DNA of 64,000 nucleotides from an uncultured Lactobacillus sp. (GTDB taxonomy: Bacteria > Bacillota > Bacilli > Lactobacillales > Lactobacillaceae). The translations under genes and the position numbers were made by a program. The stretch is taken from positions 1 through 64,000 of the forward strand of contig NZ_CAJURR010000001.1 of NCBI RefSeq assembly GCF_910589175.1, in the 5' to 3' direction. The notes below the pieces were generated by a model. It saw only the letters and a list, made by a program, of their open reading frames with translations. It did no database searches and was not told where the DNA came from. Of this stretch, positions 48,199 through 56,856 are shown in pieces (the first letter of the stretch is position 1; each line of letters opens with the position of its first letter).

Positions 48199-49055
48199 TG
48201 TCACATGCAAGTCAAGATAACTTTCTTCTTTTAGCAAAAGAAGCTAAAAAGCACAATGATTTGTCGCAAGCTAAGCAATATTTACTAGAGGCTTTACGGT
48301 TAGGTCACGATTCAGATATTGTTTGTGAGTTATGTGAAATATATTTAAGCCAAGAGAAGGGGGATCAGGCATATTCTTTGATTAAGGAAGAGCCTGACCT
48401 TTTTTCTAATCAAAGAGTATATGATACTTATCTTAAAATTTTAGCTTTTCAGCATTATGCAATTGAAGCGGCTGAGCTGGAACACTTACTGCAAAAAAAG
48501 CTATCAGTAAAAGTTGAACCAGTTAGTCAAATTAAGCAGTTAGAAATAATGCGAAATTTTAAACAGCTTAAATATATTCAAGAAAAAGACTACTTACTGT
48601 TATATTGCTTAAGTACAGAAAACTTTACTAATTTGGCAAAAAGTATTTTAATGGATCCATCTCCTAATTTTGCTTTGCGTTTATCCTTATGTGAAGATTT
48701 AATAAAACTTGGATACAGTAAAAAAGTTCAGGTTTACATTTTAGGAGAGTTAAAAGAATTTATTCCTAAAGACACTGATTTACTCGAAAAAAGCCTAATT
48801 TATCGTGAAGTTTGCATTAGCTTAGCGGATTACTTTAGACAAGATCCAAGCAAACTACCAATAATGATTGGCGAGATGAACGTTTGTTTAGGGATGCTAT
48901 ATCCTCGTTTAAATGATTATATTAGGGATCCGGATCAATTTGCTCATGATTTTAGAAATTACCTTGAGCAAAAGAAGGGCGGAGCAAATCAGAAACTGTT
49001 AAATAAAATATATGAATATTTGGCATATGAAAAAGCAACAAATTCTGATTTTTAG
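48198..49055 (+). CDS. TPR-like helical protein, function unknown
   Basis: 285 residues, all helical. The N-terminal 60 residues look like TPR (LLAKEAKKHNDLSQAKQYLLEALRLG); the rest has degenerate repeats. No signal or membrane helix. Coupled to rnjB by a TAATG overlap, so it may act on RNase J2 or translation, but that is inference from position only. Confidence 0.75.
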   Translation: MSHASQDNFLLLAKEAKKHNDLSQAKQYLLEALRLGHDSDIVCELCEIYLSQEKGDQAYSLIKEEPDLFSNQRVYDTYLKILAFQHYAIEAAELEHLLQKKLSVKVEPVSQIKQLEIMRNFKQLKYIQEKDYLLLYCLSTENFTNLAKSILMDPSPNFALRLSLCEDLIKLGYSKKVQVYILGELKEFIPKDTDLLEKSLIYREVCISLADYFRQDPSKLPIMIGEMNVCLGMLYPRLNDYIRDPDQFAHDFRNYLEQKKGGANQKLLNKIYEYLAYEKATNSDF

Positions 49056-49077
49056 TCCTAATATTGAGCAAAAAAGG

Positions 49078-49105
49078 TTTACATTTCCTGTGGATCTAGT
49101 ATAAT
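49078..49105 (+). promoter_or_regulatory. promoter of tuf
   Basis: TTTACA (49078-49083), 16 bases, TATAAT (49100-49105). A second TATAAT at 49160-49165 lies in the leader without a clear -35. Confidence 0.65.
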
Positions 49106-49117
49106 CAATAAAGGATA

Positions 49118-49201
49118 TTTTCAAAGGGGTACGAGCTAGGCTTTTACCTTTGAAAGTAGTATAATAATCAACAGAGAATTATCCGTTACTTACTCAACGG
49201 A
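49118..49201 (+). promoter_or_regulatory. structured tuf leader
   Basis: TTTCAAAGG (49119-49127) pairs with CCTTTGAAA (49147-49155), and TCCGTT (49182-49187) with AACGGA (49196-49201). Two hairpins therefore fold in the roughly 120-base leader before the AGGAGG site. Role unknown. Confidence 0.5.
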
Positions 49202-49232
49202 CTTCTTGCAAATTTACAGGAGGGTCATATTA

Positions 49233-50423
<1,191 letters not shown>

Positions 50424-50438
50424 TTCCAAACTTTCTTA

Positions 50439-50471
50439 AAAAAGATGTATCTTAGGATACATCTTTTTTTT
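50439..50471 (+). terminator. terminator after tuf
   Basis: AAAAGATGTATC and GATACATCTTTT pair around TTAG, followed by a long T-run. Confidence 0.93.
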
Positions 50472-50501
50472 ATCCAAAAATTAATAAATTTTTCTGTAGA
50501 T

Positions 50502-50530
50502 TTGTGTTTTAGCAAGGTTTAGGGTAAGAT
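50502..50530 (+). promoter_or_regulatory. promoter of tig
   Basis: TTGTGT (50502-50507), 17 bases, TAAGAT (50525-50530). Confidence 0.55.
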
Positions 50531-50581
50531 AGTTAAGTGTGCAATAGCAAACCCAAATTTGACATCGGAGGTATTTAATTA

Positions 50582-51931
50582 ATGTCTGTAAAATGGGAAA
50601 AGACCGGTAAAACATCCGGTGAATTAACTTTTGAAATCTCACAAGAAGAAGTAAAAAAGGGCTTAGATCAAGCTTTCAAACGTGTTAAGAAGAACTTACG
50701 TGTACCTGGTTTCCGTAAAGGTCACGTTTCTCGTATTGTTTTTGATCAATTCTACGGTGAAGAAGCTCTTTACGAAGATGCTTTAAACATCGTTTTACCA
50801 GAAGCTTATACTGCTGCTGTTAAAGAAGCTGGTATTGACCCAGTTGGTCAACCACAAATTACTCCAGTTTCAATGGACAAGAACAAGCCTTGGGAAATGA
50901 AGGCTACTGTTTCTGTTAAGCCAGAAGTTAAGTTAGGTGACTACAAGGGTATTGAAGTTCCTAAGCAAAACACTCGCGTTTTAGTTAAAGACGTAGATGC
51001 AGAATTAAACAAGCGCCGTGAACAAAATGCTGAATTAGTATTAAAGGACGGTAAGGCTGCTAAAGGCGATACTGTTACTATCGACTACACTGGTACTATT
51101 GATGGTAAGCCATTTGATGGTGGTAGTGCACAAAACTACTCATTAGAATTAGGTTCTGGTACTTTCATTCCTGGTTTTGAAGATCAACTTATTGGTCACA
51201 AAGCCGGCGATGATGTAGACGTTGTTGTAACCTTCCCAGAAGATTACGGTGCAAAAGACTTAGCTGGTAAAGAAGCACACTTTGCTACTAAGATTCATGA
51301 AGTGAAATCTAAAGAATTACCTAAGTTAGATGACGAGTTTGCTAAAGATGTTGATGATTCAGTAGAATCACTTGATGAATTAAAAGATAAGATCAAGAAA
51401 GACTTGAAGAAGCACAAGGAAGATGACGCAAAAGACGCTATCCAAGATGCTGCAATCAAGGGTGCAGTTGAAAATGCAACCATTGATGAAGTTCCTCAAG
51501 CAATGATCGACGAAGATGTTCAAAACCAATTGAACCAATACTTAGGCAACATGCAACGTCAAGGTATTGACCCACAAACTTACTTCAAGTTAACCGGTAC
51601 TACTGAAGCTCAATTGCGTGAACAATTAGCTAAGGGTGCTGCAGAACGTGTTAAGACTAACCTTGTTTTGGAAGCAATTGTTGCTAAAGAAAAACTTGAC
51701 GCAACTGCTGATGAAATTAAGCAAGAAATTAAGGACTTAGCACACGACTACAACATGGACGAAAAAGTTGTTCGTCGTAGCTTGAGTGATGATATGCTTA
51801 AGCATGATATTGCTATTAGAAAAGCTATTGATTTAGTAGCTGACAAGGCAAAGCAAGTTGCTAAGAAAGCTACTAAGAAATCAACTGCTAAGAAGTCAAC
51901 CGAAGATGACGAAAAAAAGGCTGATAAGTAA
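50582..51931 (+). CDS. tig: trigger factor (ribosome-bound chaperone)
   Basis: 449 aa. N-terminal ribosome-binding domain with the signature GFRKGHVSR (normally GFRxGKxP), central FKBP-type prolyl isomerase domain (about 160-245; [21 protein letters not shown] in outline), and a helical C-terminal chaperone domain. A Lys/Ala/Thr tail of about 20 residues ends the protein. Followed by a terminator and clpX, a common order. Confidence 0.97.
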   Translation: MSVKWEKTGKTSGELTFEISQEEVKKGLDQAFKRVKKNLRVPGFRKGHVSRIVFDQFYGEEALYEDALNIVLPEAYTAAVKEAGIDPVGQPQITPVSMDKNKPWEMKATVSVKPEVKLGDYKGIEVPKQNTRVLVKDVDAELNKRREQNAELVLKDGKAAKGDTVTIDYTGTIDGKPFDGGSAQNYSLELGSGTFIPGFEDQLIGHKAGDDVDVVVTFPEDYGAKDLAGKEAHFATKIHEVKSKELPKLDDEFAKDVDDSVESLDELKDKIKKDLKKHKEDDAKDAIQDAAIKGAVENATIDEVPQAMIDEDVQNQLNQYLGNMQRQGIDPQTYFKLTGTTEAQLREQLAKGAAERVKTNLVLEAIVAKEKLDATADEIKQEIKDLAHDYNMDEKVVRRSLSDDMLKHDIAIRKAIDLVADKAKQVAKKATKKSTAKKSTEDDEKKADK

Positions 51932-51955
51932 TAGTTGATAACTAGTTTAAGAAAA

Positions 51956-51984
51956 GGGCGGCTATGACAGTCGCTTTTTTCTTT
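51956..51984 (+). terminator. terminator after tig
   Basis: GCGGCT and AGTCGC pair around ATGAC, followed by TTTTTT. Confidence 0.8.
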
Positions 51985-52071
51985 ACTATTAATAAGACAA
52001 TTTTCTTTACTCTGTTAAAGTGAACTGCTAAGCTTATTTTGACATAAAGTAAGTGAAAAGGAGGATGGCTG

Positions 52072-53337
52072 ATGGCTAACCAAATTACTGAGCAAGAAGA
52101 AGTAAAATGTTCTTTTTGCGGTAAACCACAGTCACAAGTTAAAAAAATTGTGGCTGGAAATGGAGTTTACATTTGTAATGAATGTATCGATCTTTCTAAG
52201 AAAATTATTGATGATGAATTAAAAGCAGATTCCATTAAAGAAACTAAAGATTTACCTAAGCCAATGGAAATTAAAAAGCAATTGGATGAGTACGTAATTG
52301 GCCAAGATCGTGCCAAGAAGGTACTTTCCGTTGCTGTTTACAATCACTACAAGCGTATCAGTCAAATGGATATTGATAGCACTGGAACTGAGTTACAAAA
52401 ATCAAATATTGCTTTGATTGGACCAACTGGTTCAGGTAAAACTTATTTAGCCCAAACTTTGGCTAAAATTTTGAATGTTCCATTTGCTATTGCAGACGCT
52501 ACTACTTTGACTGAAGCTGGTTATGTTGGTGAAGATGTAGAAAATATTTTACTTAAATTACTACAAAATGCCGATTATGATTTAGAACGTGCACAACGCG
52601 GAATTATCTACATTGATGAAATTGATAAAATTTCTAAAAAAGCAGAAAATGTTTCAATTACGCGTGATGTTTCTGGTGAAGGTGTACAACAGTCATTGCT
52701 TAAGATCTTAGAAGGAACTATTGCTTCTGTTCCTCCTCAAGGTGGACGTAAACATCCACAACAACAAATGATTAAGATTGATACTACTAATATCTTATTC
52801 ATTGTCGGTGGTGCTTTTGATGGTATTGAAAATATCGTTAAAAACCGTCTTGGTAAGAAAACAATTGGTTTTGGCGCAGAAAATGGTCTTAACCAAGTAG
52901 ATGCAGATGACTGGCAAAAGAATCTTACAACTGGCGATTTAGTTAAATTCGGTTTAATTCCTGAATTTATTGGACGTATTCCAATTATTACTACTCTTGA
53001 TAAGTTGAGTACTGAGGACTTAATTAGAATTTTAACTGAACCAAAGAATGCCTTAGTAAAACAATACAAGAAATTATTGTCACTTGACGATGTAGATCTT
53101 GAATTTACTGATGGAGCACTTCAAGCTATTGCCGATATGGCTATTAGTCGTCATATGGGTGCACGTGGTTTACGTTCTATTGTTGAAAATTCATTAATGG
53201 ATGTAATGTATCGCACACCAAGTGATGATAACATCAAAGAAGTCCAAATTACTAAAGATGTTATTACTAAGCAGGCAGAGCCAAAGATTACTTATAAAGA
53301 AGATAAGGCTCAAGAGACGAGTGAGGCGACTAAATAA
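52072..53337 (+). CDS. clpX: ATP-dependent protease ATPase subunit ClpX
   Basis: AAA+ unfoldase of the ClpXP protease. 421 aa. Zinc domain cysteines C13, C16, C35, C38; Walker A GPTGSGKT at 117-124; Walker [11 protein letters not shown]; pore/RKH region GGRKHPQQQ; ClpP-binding loop IGFGA. ATG after AAAGGAGG. Overlaps ysxC by 1 base. Confidence 0.98.
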   Translation: MANQITEQEEVKCSFCGKPQSQVKKIVAGNGVYICNECIDLSKKIIDDELKADSIKETKDLPKPMEIKKQLDEYVIGQDRAKKVLSVAVYNHYKRISQMDIDSTGTELQKSNIALIGPTGSGKTYLAQTLAKILNVPFAIADATTLTEAGYVGEDVENILLKLLQNADYDLERAQRGIIYIDEIDKISKKAENVSITRDVSGEGVQQSLLKILEGTIASVPPQGGRKHPQQQMIKIDTTNILFIVGGAFDGIENIVKNRLGKKTIGFGAENGLNQVDADDWQKNLTTGDLVKFGLIPEFIGRIPIITTLDKLSTEDLIRILTEPKNALVKQYKKLLSLDDVDLEFTDGALQAIADMAISRHMGARGLRSIVENSLMDVMYRTPSDDNIKEVQITKDVITKQAEPKITYKEDKAQETSEATK

Positions 53338-53921
53338 TGAAAGTCGTAGATACTGAATTTGTCATCAGTGCTGTTTCTGAAAAACAGTATCCAAAAGATG
53401 ATTTACCAGAATTTGCTTTAGCTGGCCGATCCAATGTTGGTAAATCTAGTTTGATTAATACGATTGTTAATCGTCGCAAACTAGCTCGTACTTCACAACA
53501 ACCAGGTAAGACTCAAACTCTTAATTTTTATAAGGTCAATAATGAGTTATACCTAGTTGATGTACCAGGTTATGGCTATGCAAAAGTTTCTAAAAAGCAA
53601 AGAGCTGCTTTTGGTGAAATGATTCAAGATTATCTTGAAACACGTGCTGATTTAAAGGGACTAATTCTTTTAGTTGATGCCCGTCACAATCCAACTGCTG
53701 ATGATATCAATATGTTTAATTATGCTCTCTATCTCGATATTCCAATCTTGGTGGTAGCAACGAAGATGGATAAGTTGAAAAAGATGGAAGCAAGTCAGAT
53801 TAAGCAAAAAATCGGCAAGAGTTTGGATCTGTCACAAGAAAACGTATCTTTCTTACCATTCTCTAGTGTTTCTAAATTAAATGTAGATAAATTCTGGGAT
53901 TGGGTCGAAGATAAGATGTAA
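53337..53921 (+). CDS. ysxC: ribosome biogenesis GTPase YsxC/EngB
   Basis: 194 aa TRAFAC GTPase needed for 50S assembly. G1 GRSNVGKSSL, G2 region RTSQQPGKTQTLNFY, G3 DVPGYGYA, G4 TKMDK. The clpX-ysxC pair is conserved in Firmicutes. No terminator follows directly; the next feature is a candidate small RNA unit. Confidence 0.96.
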   Translation: MKVVDTEFVISAVSEKQYPKDDLPEFALAGRSNVGKSSLINTIVNRRKLARTSQQPGKTQTLNFYKVNNELYLVDVPGYGYAKVSKKQRAAFGEMIQDYLETRADLKGLILLVDARHNPTADDINMFNYALYLDIPILVVATKMDKLKKMEASQIKQKIGKSLDLSQENVSFLPFSSVSKLNVDKFWDWVEDKM

Positions 53922-53965
53922 TTTAAAAAAATTGCATAATTTGCTGATTAAATTGATCTATCTTT

Positions 53966-53973
53966 GATATAAT
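53966..53973 (+). promoter_or_regulatory. extended -10 promoter of the orphan RNA
   Basis: TGATATAAT: an extended -10 whose expected start point lies 6-8 bases downstream, at the first base pair of the hairpin below. Any -35 is weak. Confidence 0.5.
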
Positions 53974-53979
53974 TAGATA

Positions 53980-54070
53980 CGTTGAAAATTATTGAACTAA
54001 TAATGTTTCAACAACCTTTGAAAAAGAAGAATACCGATTGGAGCTGACAAGCTCTAGTCGGTATTTTTTC
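53980..54070 (+). ncRNA. candidate small RNA with its own promoter and terminator
   Basis: About 90 bases with no plausible reading frame. Hairpin 1: GTTGAAA+ATTATT (53981-53993) pairs with AATAAT+TTTCAAC (53999-54012), one bulged G. A 19-base single-stranded A-rich linker (ACCTTTGAAAAAG) follows. Hairpin 2, 54031-54064: ATACCGATTGGAGCT pairs with AGCTCTAGTCGGTAT (15 bp with two wobbles) around GACA, then TTTTTT. It could instead be a leader attenuating the phosphatase gene at 54135. Confidence 0.5.
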
Positions 54071-54134
54071 TTGCCTAAATAAATGTATTAGCTTTAGAAT
54101 AAAAATATACACTTTAAAGAAATAAGGGATAAAA

Positions 54135-54611
54135 ATGACTAAGAAAATCTTATTTGTGTGTCATGGGAATATTTGTCGTTCGCCAATGGCTGAATTTATT
54201 ACTAAAAAGATTGTTAAAGATCTGGATAAAGAAAATGAATATGAAATTGCGTCTGCCGCTACAACCGAAGATGCAATTATTAGTGGGATTGGCCATGATA
54301 TCGATGTGCGTTCTCAACGAGTAATGAATGAGCATGGAATTCCTTTTAATCATCGGCAGGCTAGAAAAATGGTTAAAAGCGATTATGAGAAATATGACTA
54401 CATTATCGGGATGGATGAAGAAAACTTCTTTGATATGAATCATATTTCAGCAGGAGACCCAGAAAGGAAAGAATATAAACTTTTATCTTTCGTTGGTTCG
54501 ATAATGGATGTGGATGACCCTTGGTATACTGGCGACTTTGAAGCAGCTTATCAAGATATTTATCGTGGCTGTGAAGCCCTCATTAAGAAAATCGAGATGT
54601 CTGATAAGTAA
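54135..54611 (+). CDS. low-molecular-weight protein tyrosine phosphatase
   Basis: 158 aa. P-loop CHGNICRS (CX5R, Cys9-Arg15) at the N-terminus and the general-acid loop DVDDPWYTG near residue 125. Active-site residues all present. It may oppose tyrosine kinases such as the eps kinase in this window, although eps clusters carry their own phosphatase. Overlaps the following membrane gene by 1 base. Confidence 0.92.
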   Translation: MTKKILFVCHGNICRSPMAEFITKKIVKDLDKENEYEIASAATTEDAIISGIGHDIDVRSQRVMNEHGIPFNHRQARKMVKSDYEKYDYIIGMDEENFFDMNHISAGDPERKEYKLLSFVGSIMDVDDPWYTGDFEAAYQDIYRGCEALIKKIEMSDK

Positions 54612-55126
54612 TGCAAGTTTTACCAATTTTCCTGGTTATTTTAGCAATAGTTGTATCAGGGTATATTTTTACTTCTAAACATCGTTTTTATTTTTTAAAA
54701 GCAATAATTTTATTTTTGATATTGTTACTGCTAAGTACAATTAATTTCTCAATCTTTTTTGGAATTGCGGCCCTTTTTATTGACCGGATTCATGATATGG
54801 AACTGGGTAATCTCTTCTTACTTTTAGCAGCTTTGGTAATTTTATCAGGTCTTCTACTATATGAAGGTTTAAAGAGATTCAATAAATATCATCCAATTTC
54901 AGAAATAACTCTAACCTTAATTGAATATTGTATTCAATGGGCCTTGGTTTATGTTACAGTTTATCAATCAATCTTCAATAACATTGCTAAGATCCATACA
55001 ATTACTAAAATGATCAAAACAGTTCGTATCCTCAATCCGGATTTACTAGTAGTAATCATTTTACCGTCATTTATTTCAATTTGGATTGCAGTTGTTTTAC
55101 TGAAAAAGTATCAACATGATTTGTAA
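54611..55126 (+). CDS. hypothetical membrane protein
   Basis: I do not recognise a family with confidence. 171 residues with about four membrane helices (near 3-22, 28-52, 64-84, 144-164) and a central amphipathic stretch with LTLIEYCIQWALVYVTVY. Coupled to the tyrosine phosphatase by a TAATG overlap, so the two are made together. No catalytic motif visible. Confidence 0.7.
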   Translation: MQVLPIFLVILAIVVSGYIFTSKHRFYFLKAIILFLILLLLSTINFSIFFGIAALFIDRIHDMELGNLFLLLAALVILSGLLLYEGLKRFNKYHPISEITLTLIEYCIQWALVYVTVYQSIFNNIAKIHTITKMIKTVRILNPDLLVVIILPSFISIWIAVVLLKKYQHDL

Positions 55127-55157
55127 AAGATAGTCTTATGATAAGGCTATCTTTTTA
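55127..55157 (+). terminator. terminator after the membrane gene
   Basis: AGATAGTCTTAT and ATAAGGCTATCT pair (12 bp, one wobble), followed by TTTTT. Confidence 0.88.
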
Positions 55158-55176
55158 TTATGCTGAGCCCAAATTT

Positions 55177-55205
55177 TTGTCATTAGATCCTAAAGATCAT
55201 ACAAT
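55177..55205 (+). promoter_or_regulatory. promoter of the 56-residue gene
   Basis: TTGTCA (55177-55182), 17-base spacer, TACAAT (55200-55205), close to consensus. Confidence 0.65.
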
Positions 55206-55247
55206 AAAAGATGAAAGCGGATTATATATTGAAAGAAGGCTGTAATT

Positions 55248-55418
55248 ATGACAGTTCCAACATTTGATCGTGAAAGAGAAGACATTATTAAAGATGTTCG
55301 TGAAATGATTCACCGTAATCGTGATAATGGCTTCATTTTAGAAGAATTACAAAATAAATATGGTAAAGATTTTTCTGATGATGATTTGAAAGCTTTAATT
55401 AAAGAAGCTGCTAAATAA
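55248..55418 (+). CDS. 56-residue acidic small protein
   Basis: Short gene with ATG 55248, AAGG about 10 bases upstream, and its own promoter. The protein is soluble, charged and helical: MTVPTFDRERED start, a helix-turn-helix-like middle (FILEELQNKYGKDFSDDDLKALI) given here only in outline, and KEAAK end. No family recognised. It precedes the first FrnE-like oxidoreductase by 18 bases, so both may share one transcript. Confidence 0.65.
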   Translation: MTVPTFDREREDIIKDVREMIHRNRDNGFILEELQNKYGKDFSDDDLKALIKEAAK

Positions 55419-55436
55419 CCGGGAAGTAGGCATACT

Positions 55437-56087
55437 ATGAGAATGAGTTTTTGGATGGATTATGCATCTCCATTTTGTTATATTGCTTTTCATAAACTAA
55501 CTGAAGCAGTTGAGGCAGTAGGAATTGATCAAAATAAGTTAGATTATAACTTTCGCGCTTTTCAAATTGATCCAACTGCTACTGAAAATCCAACGCAAAC
55601 GCGAGGAGAGAAGTTGATGCAAAAAGATGGTTTAACCCAAAAGCAACTTCATGAAAGATTTCAAAATATTACTGAACAGGCTAGAGATGCTGGTTTAACA
55701 ATTAATTATGCAAATACACTTCCAGTCAATACGATGAAGGCATTGCGTTTAACTAAATGGGCTAATGATACACAGAGTAATCAAAAGACAGCTAAGTTAA
55801 TTAACGCAATCTTTAAAGCTTATTTTGTTGAAAATCAAAATATTGCTGATAATGACGTCTTAGTAAAATTAGCAAAAGACGCTGGATTGGATGACTCATC
55901 TGCAAAAAAGATTCTTACTAGTGAAGAATACAGAGACGTAGTTATCGAAGATGAAAATGACCTAGCCAATCGAAATGCGGATGCAGTACCATACTTTGAA
56001 ATTGGCCATTATCATGATGAAGGTGTGCCTACTAAAGAAGCTCTAATTGAAGCAATCAACAATTTAATATATCAGAAGGCAAACTAG
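55437..56087 (+). CDS. FrnE/DsbA-like thioredoxin-fold protein lacking the first active-site Cys
   Basis: 216 aa, thioredoxin fold with helical insert as in the FrnE (2-hydroxychromene isomerase/DsbA) group. The active site reads SPFC (Ser11-Cys14) where the paralogue at 58193 has CPYC, so dithiol exchange is not possible; monothiol or glutathione-type chemistry is. C-terminal cis-Pro loop AVPYFEIG is kept. No signal peptide: cytoplasmic. Confidence 0.82.
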   Translation: MRMSFWMDYASPFCYIAFHKLTEAVEAVGIDQNKLDYNFRAFQIDPTATENPTQTRGEKLMQKDGLTQKQLHERFQNITEQARDAGLTINYANTLPVNTMKALRLTKWANDTQSNQKTAKLINAIFKAYFVENQNIADNDVLVKLAKDAGLDDSSAKKILTSEEYRDVVIEDENDLANRNADAVPYFEIGHYHDEGVPTKEALIEAINNLIYQKAN

Positions 56088-56116
56088 CCTCTATTACTAA
56101 ATTTCTTCTATTCAAA

Positions 56117-56154
56117 GTGTAATTTCACCTAAAAAGTGAAATTACACCTTTTTT
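56117..56154 (+). terminator. terminator after the first FrnE-like gene
   Basis: GTGTAATTTCAC and GTGAAATTACAC form a perfect 12-bp stem, followed by CTTTTTT. Confidence 0.92.
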
Positions 56155-56171
56155 ATTCAAGATTAAAAAGG

Positions 56172-56199
56172 TTCTAAAGTTGAAATTTAATGGTAGGAT
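56172..56199 (+). promoter_or_regulatory. possible promoter of the lipoprotein gene
   Basis: TTCTAA, 16 bases, TAGGAT preceded by TGG (extended -10). Weak match. Confidence 0.4.
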
Positions 56200-56226
56200 A
56201 AGAATGGAAGAAAAGGAGAATATTAT

Positions 56227-56760
56227 ATGAAGAAAATATTATTAATGAGTGTGATTGCTCTCAGCTTAGTAGGGGCAAGCGGCTGTTCAAATAACTCTAA
56301 TTCAACTAATAATAGTAGCGCTAAGAGTTCAAAGACAGTTCAAAAGAAGCACTGGGATAAGAAAAAAGACCAAAAACTTGCTAAGGAAATGGATAAGTAT
56401 GGTAAAAAGAAGAGTCAAACCTATACCAAATACGATGGTAAGAATAAGCTTTCTACTTCAGCAAATCGTGTTTATCCAGATGCCTTTAAGAAAGATACTT
56501 TTAAGCTAAATGGTAAAAAGATAAGCATAGGCTGGAGTCCTCAGGGTGAACACCATTATGATTATGACGTCTTGGCTATCTATAATCATGACTTAACTAA
56601 AGATGGACAACATAAGACTTTTCTATTTTGCTGGCACAAGCAAAAACCAATTGTTTTAGTGGATGAGTCTGGTAAGGGAAATGTTGTTAACTTACATGTC
56701 AGTCAAGATAAGTCATTAAATGGTAGCTTTTCAAACATTATGTATGGTGAAAATATTTAG
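56227..56760 (+). CDS. hypothetical lipoprotein
   Basis: 177 residues. Lipoprotein signal: MKKILLMSVIALSLVGASGC with the modifiable Cys20 after a somewhat atypical lipobox (ASGC). An Asn/Ser-rich linker and a strongly basic region (about 38-65) follow, then a C-terminal domain with Trp/Tyr/His residues (ISIGWSPQGEHHYDYD). No family recognised. AAGGAG upstream; terminator downstream. Likely exposed on the outer face of the membrane. Confidence 0.78.
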   Translation: MKKILLMSVIALSLVGASGCSNNSNSTNNSSAKSSKTVQKKHWDKKKDQKLAKEMDKYGKKKSQTYTKYDGKNKLSTSANRVYPDAFKKDTFKLNGKKISIGWSPQGEHHYDYDVLAIYNHDLTKDGQHKTFLFCWHKQKPIVLVDESGKGNVVNLHVSQDKSLNGSFSNIMYGENI

Positions 56761-56763
56761 CTT

Positions 56764-56790
56764 AAGGTCTGCTTTGTTGCAGACTTTTTG
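56764..56790 (+). terminator. terminator after the lipoprotein gene
   Basis: AGGTCTGC... more exactly AGTCTGC/GTCTGC pairs with GCAGAC around TTTGTT, followed by TTTTTG. Confidence 0.8.
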
Positions 56791-56816
56791 TTTCTAAAAA
56801 TAAATACCCGTATAAT
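56788..56816 (+). promoter_or_regulatory. promoter of the 422-residue gene
   Basis: TTGTTT (56788-56793), 17 bases, TATAAT (56811-56816). The -35 overlaps the T-tail of the preceding terminator. Confidence 0.6.
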
Positions 56817-56856
56817 AGATGAAAAGCGAGATGATTGGAATAGGTAGGGTACAAAA

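Noticed and set aside
52038..52043. TTGACA as -35 of a clpX promoter
   Set aside because: A 17-base spacer would place the -10 on the AAAGGAGG ribosome site, so it cannot serve clpX.
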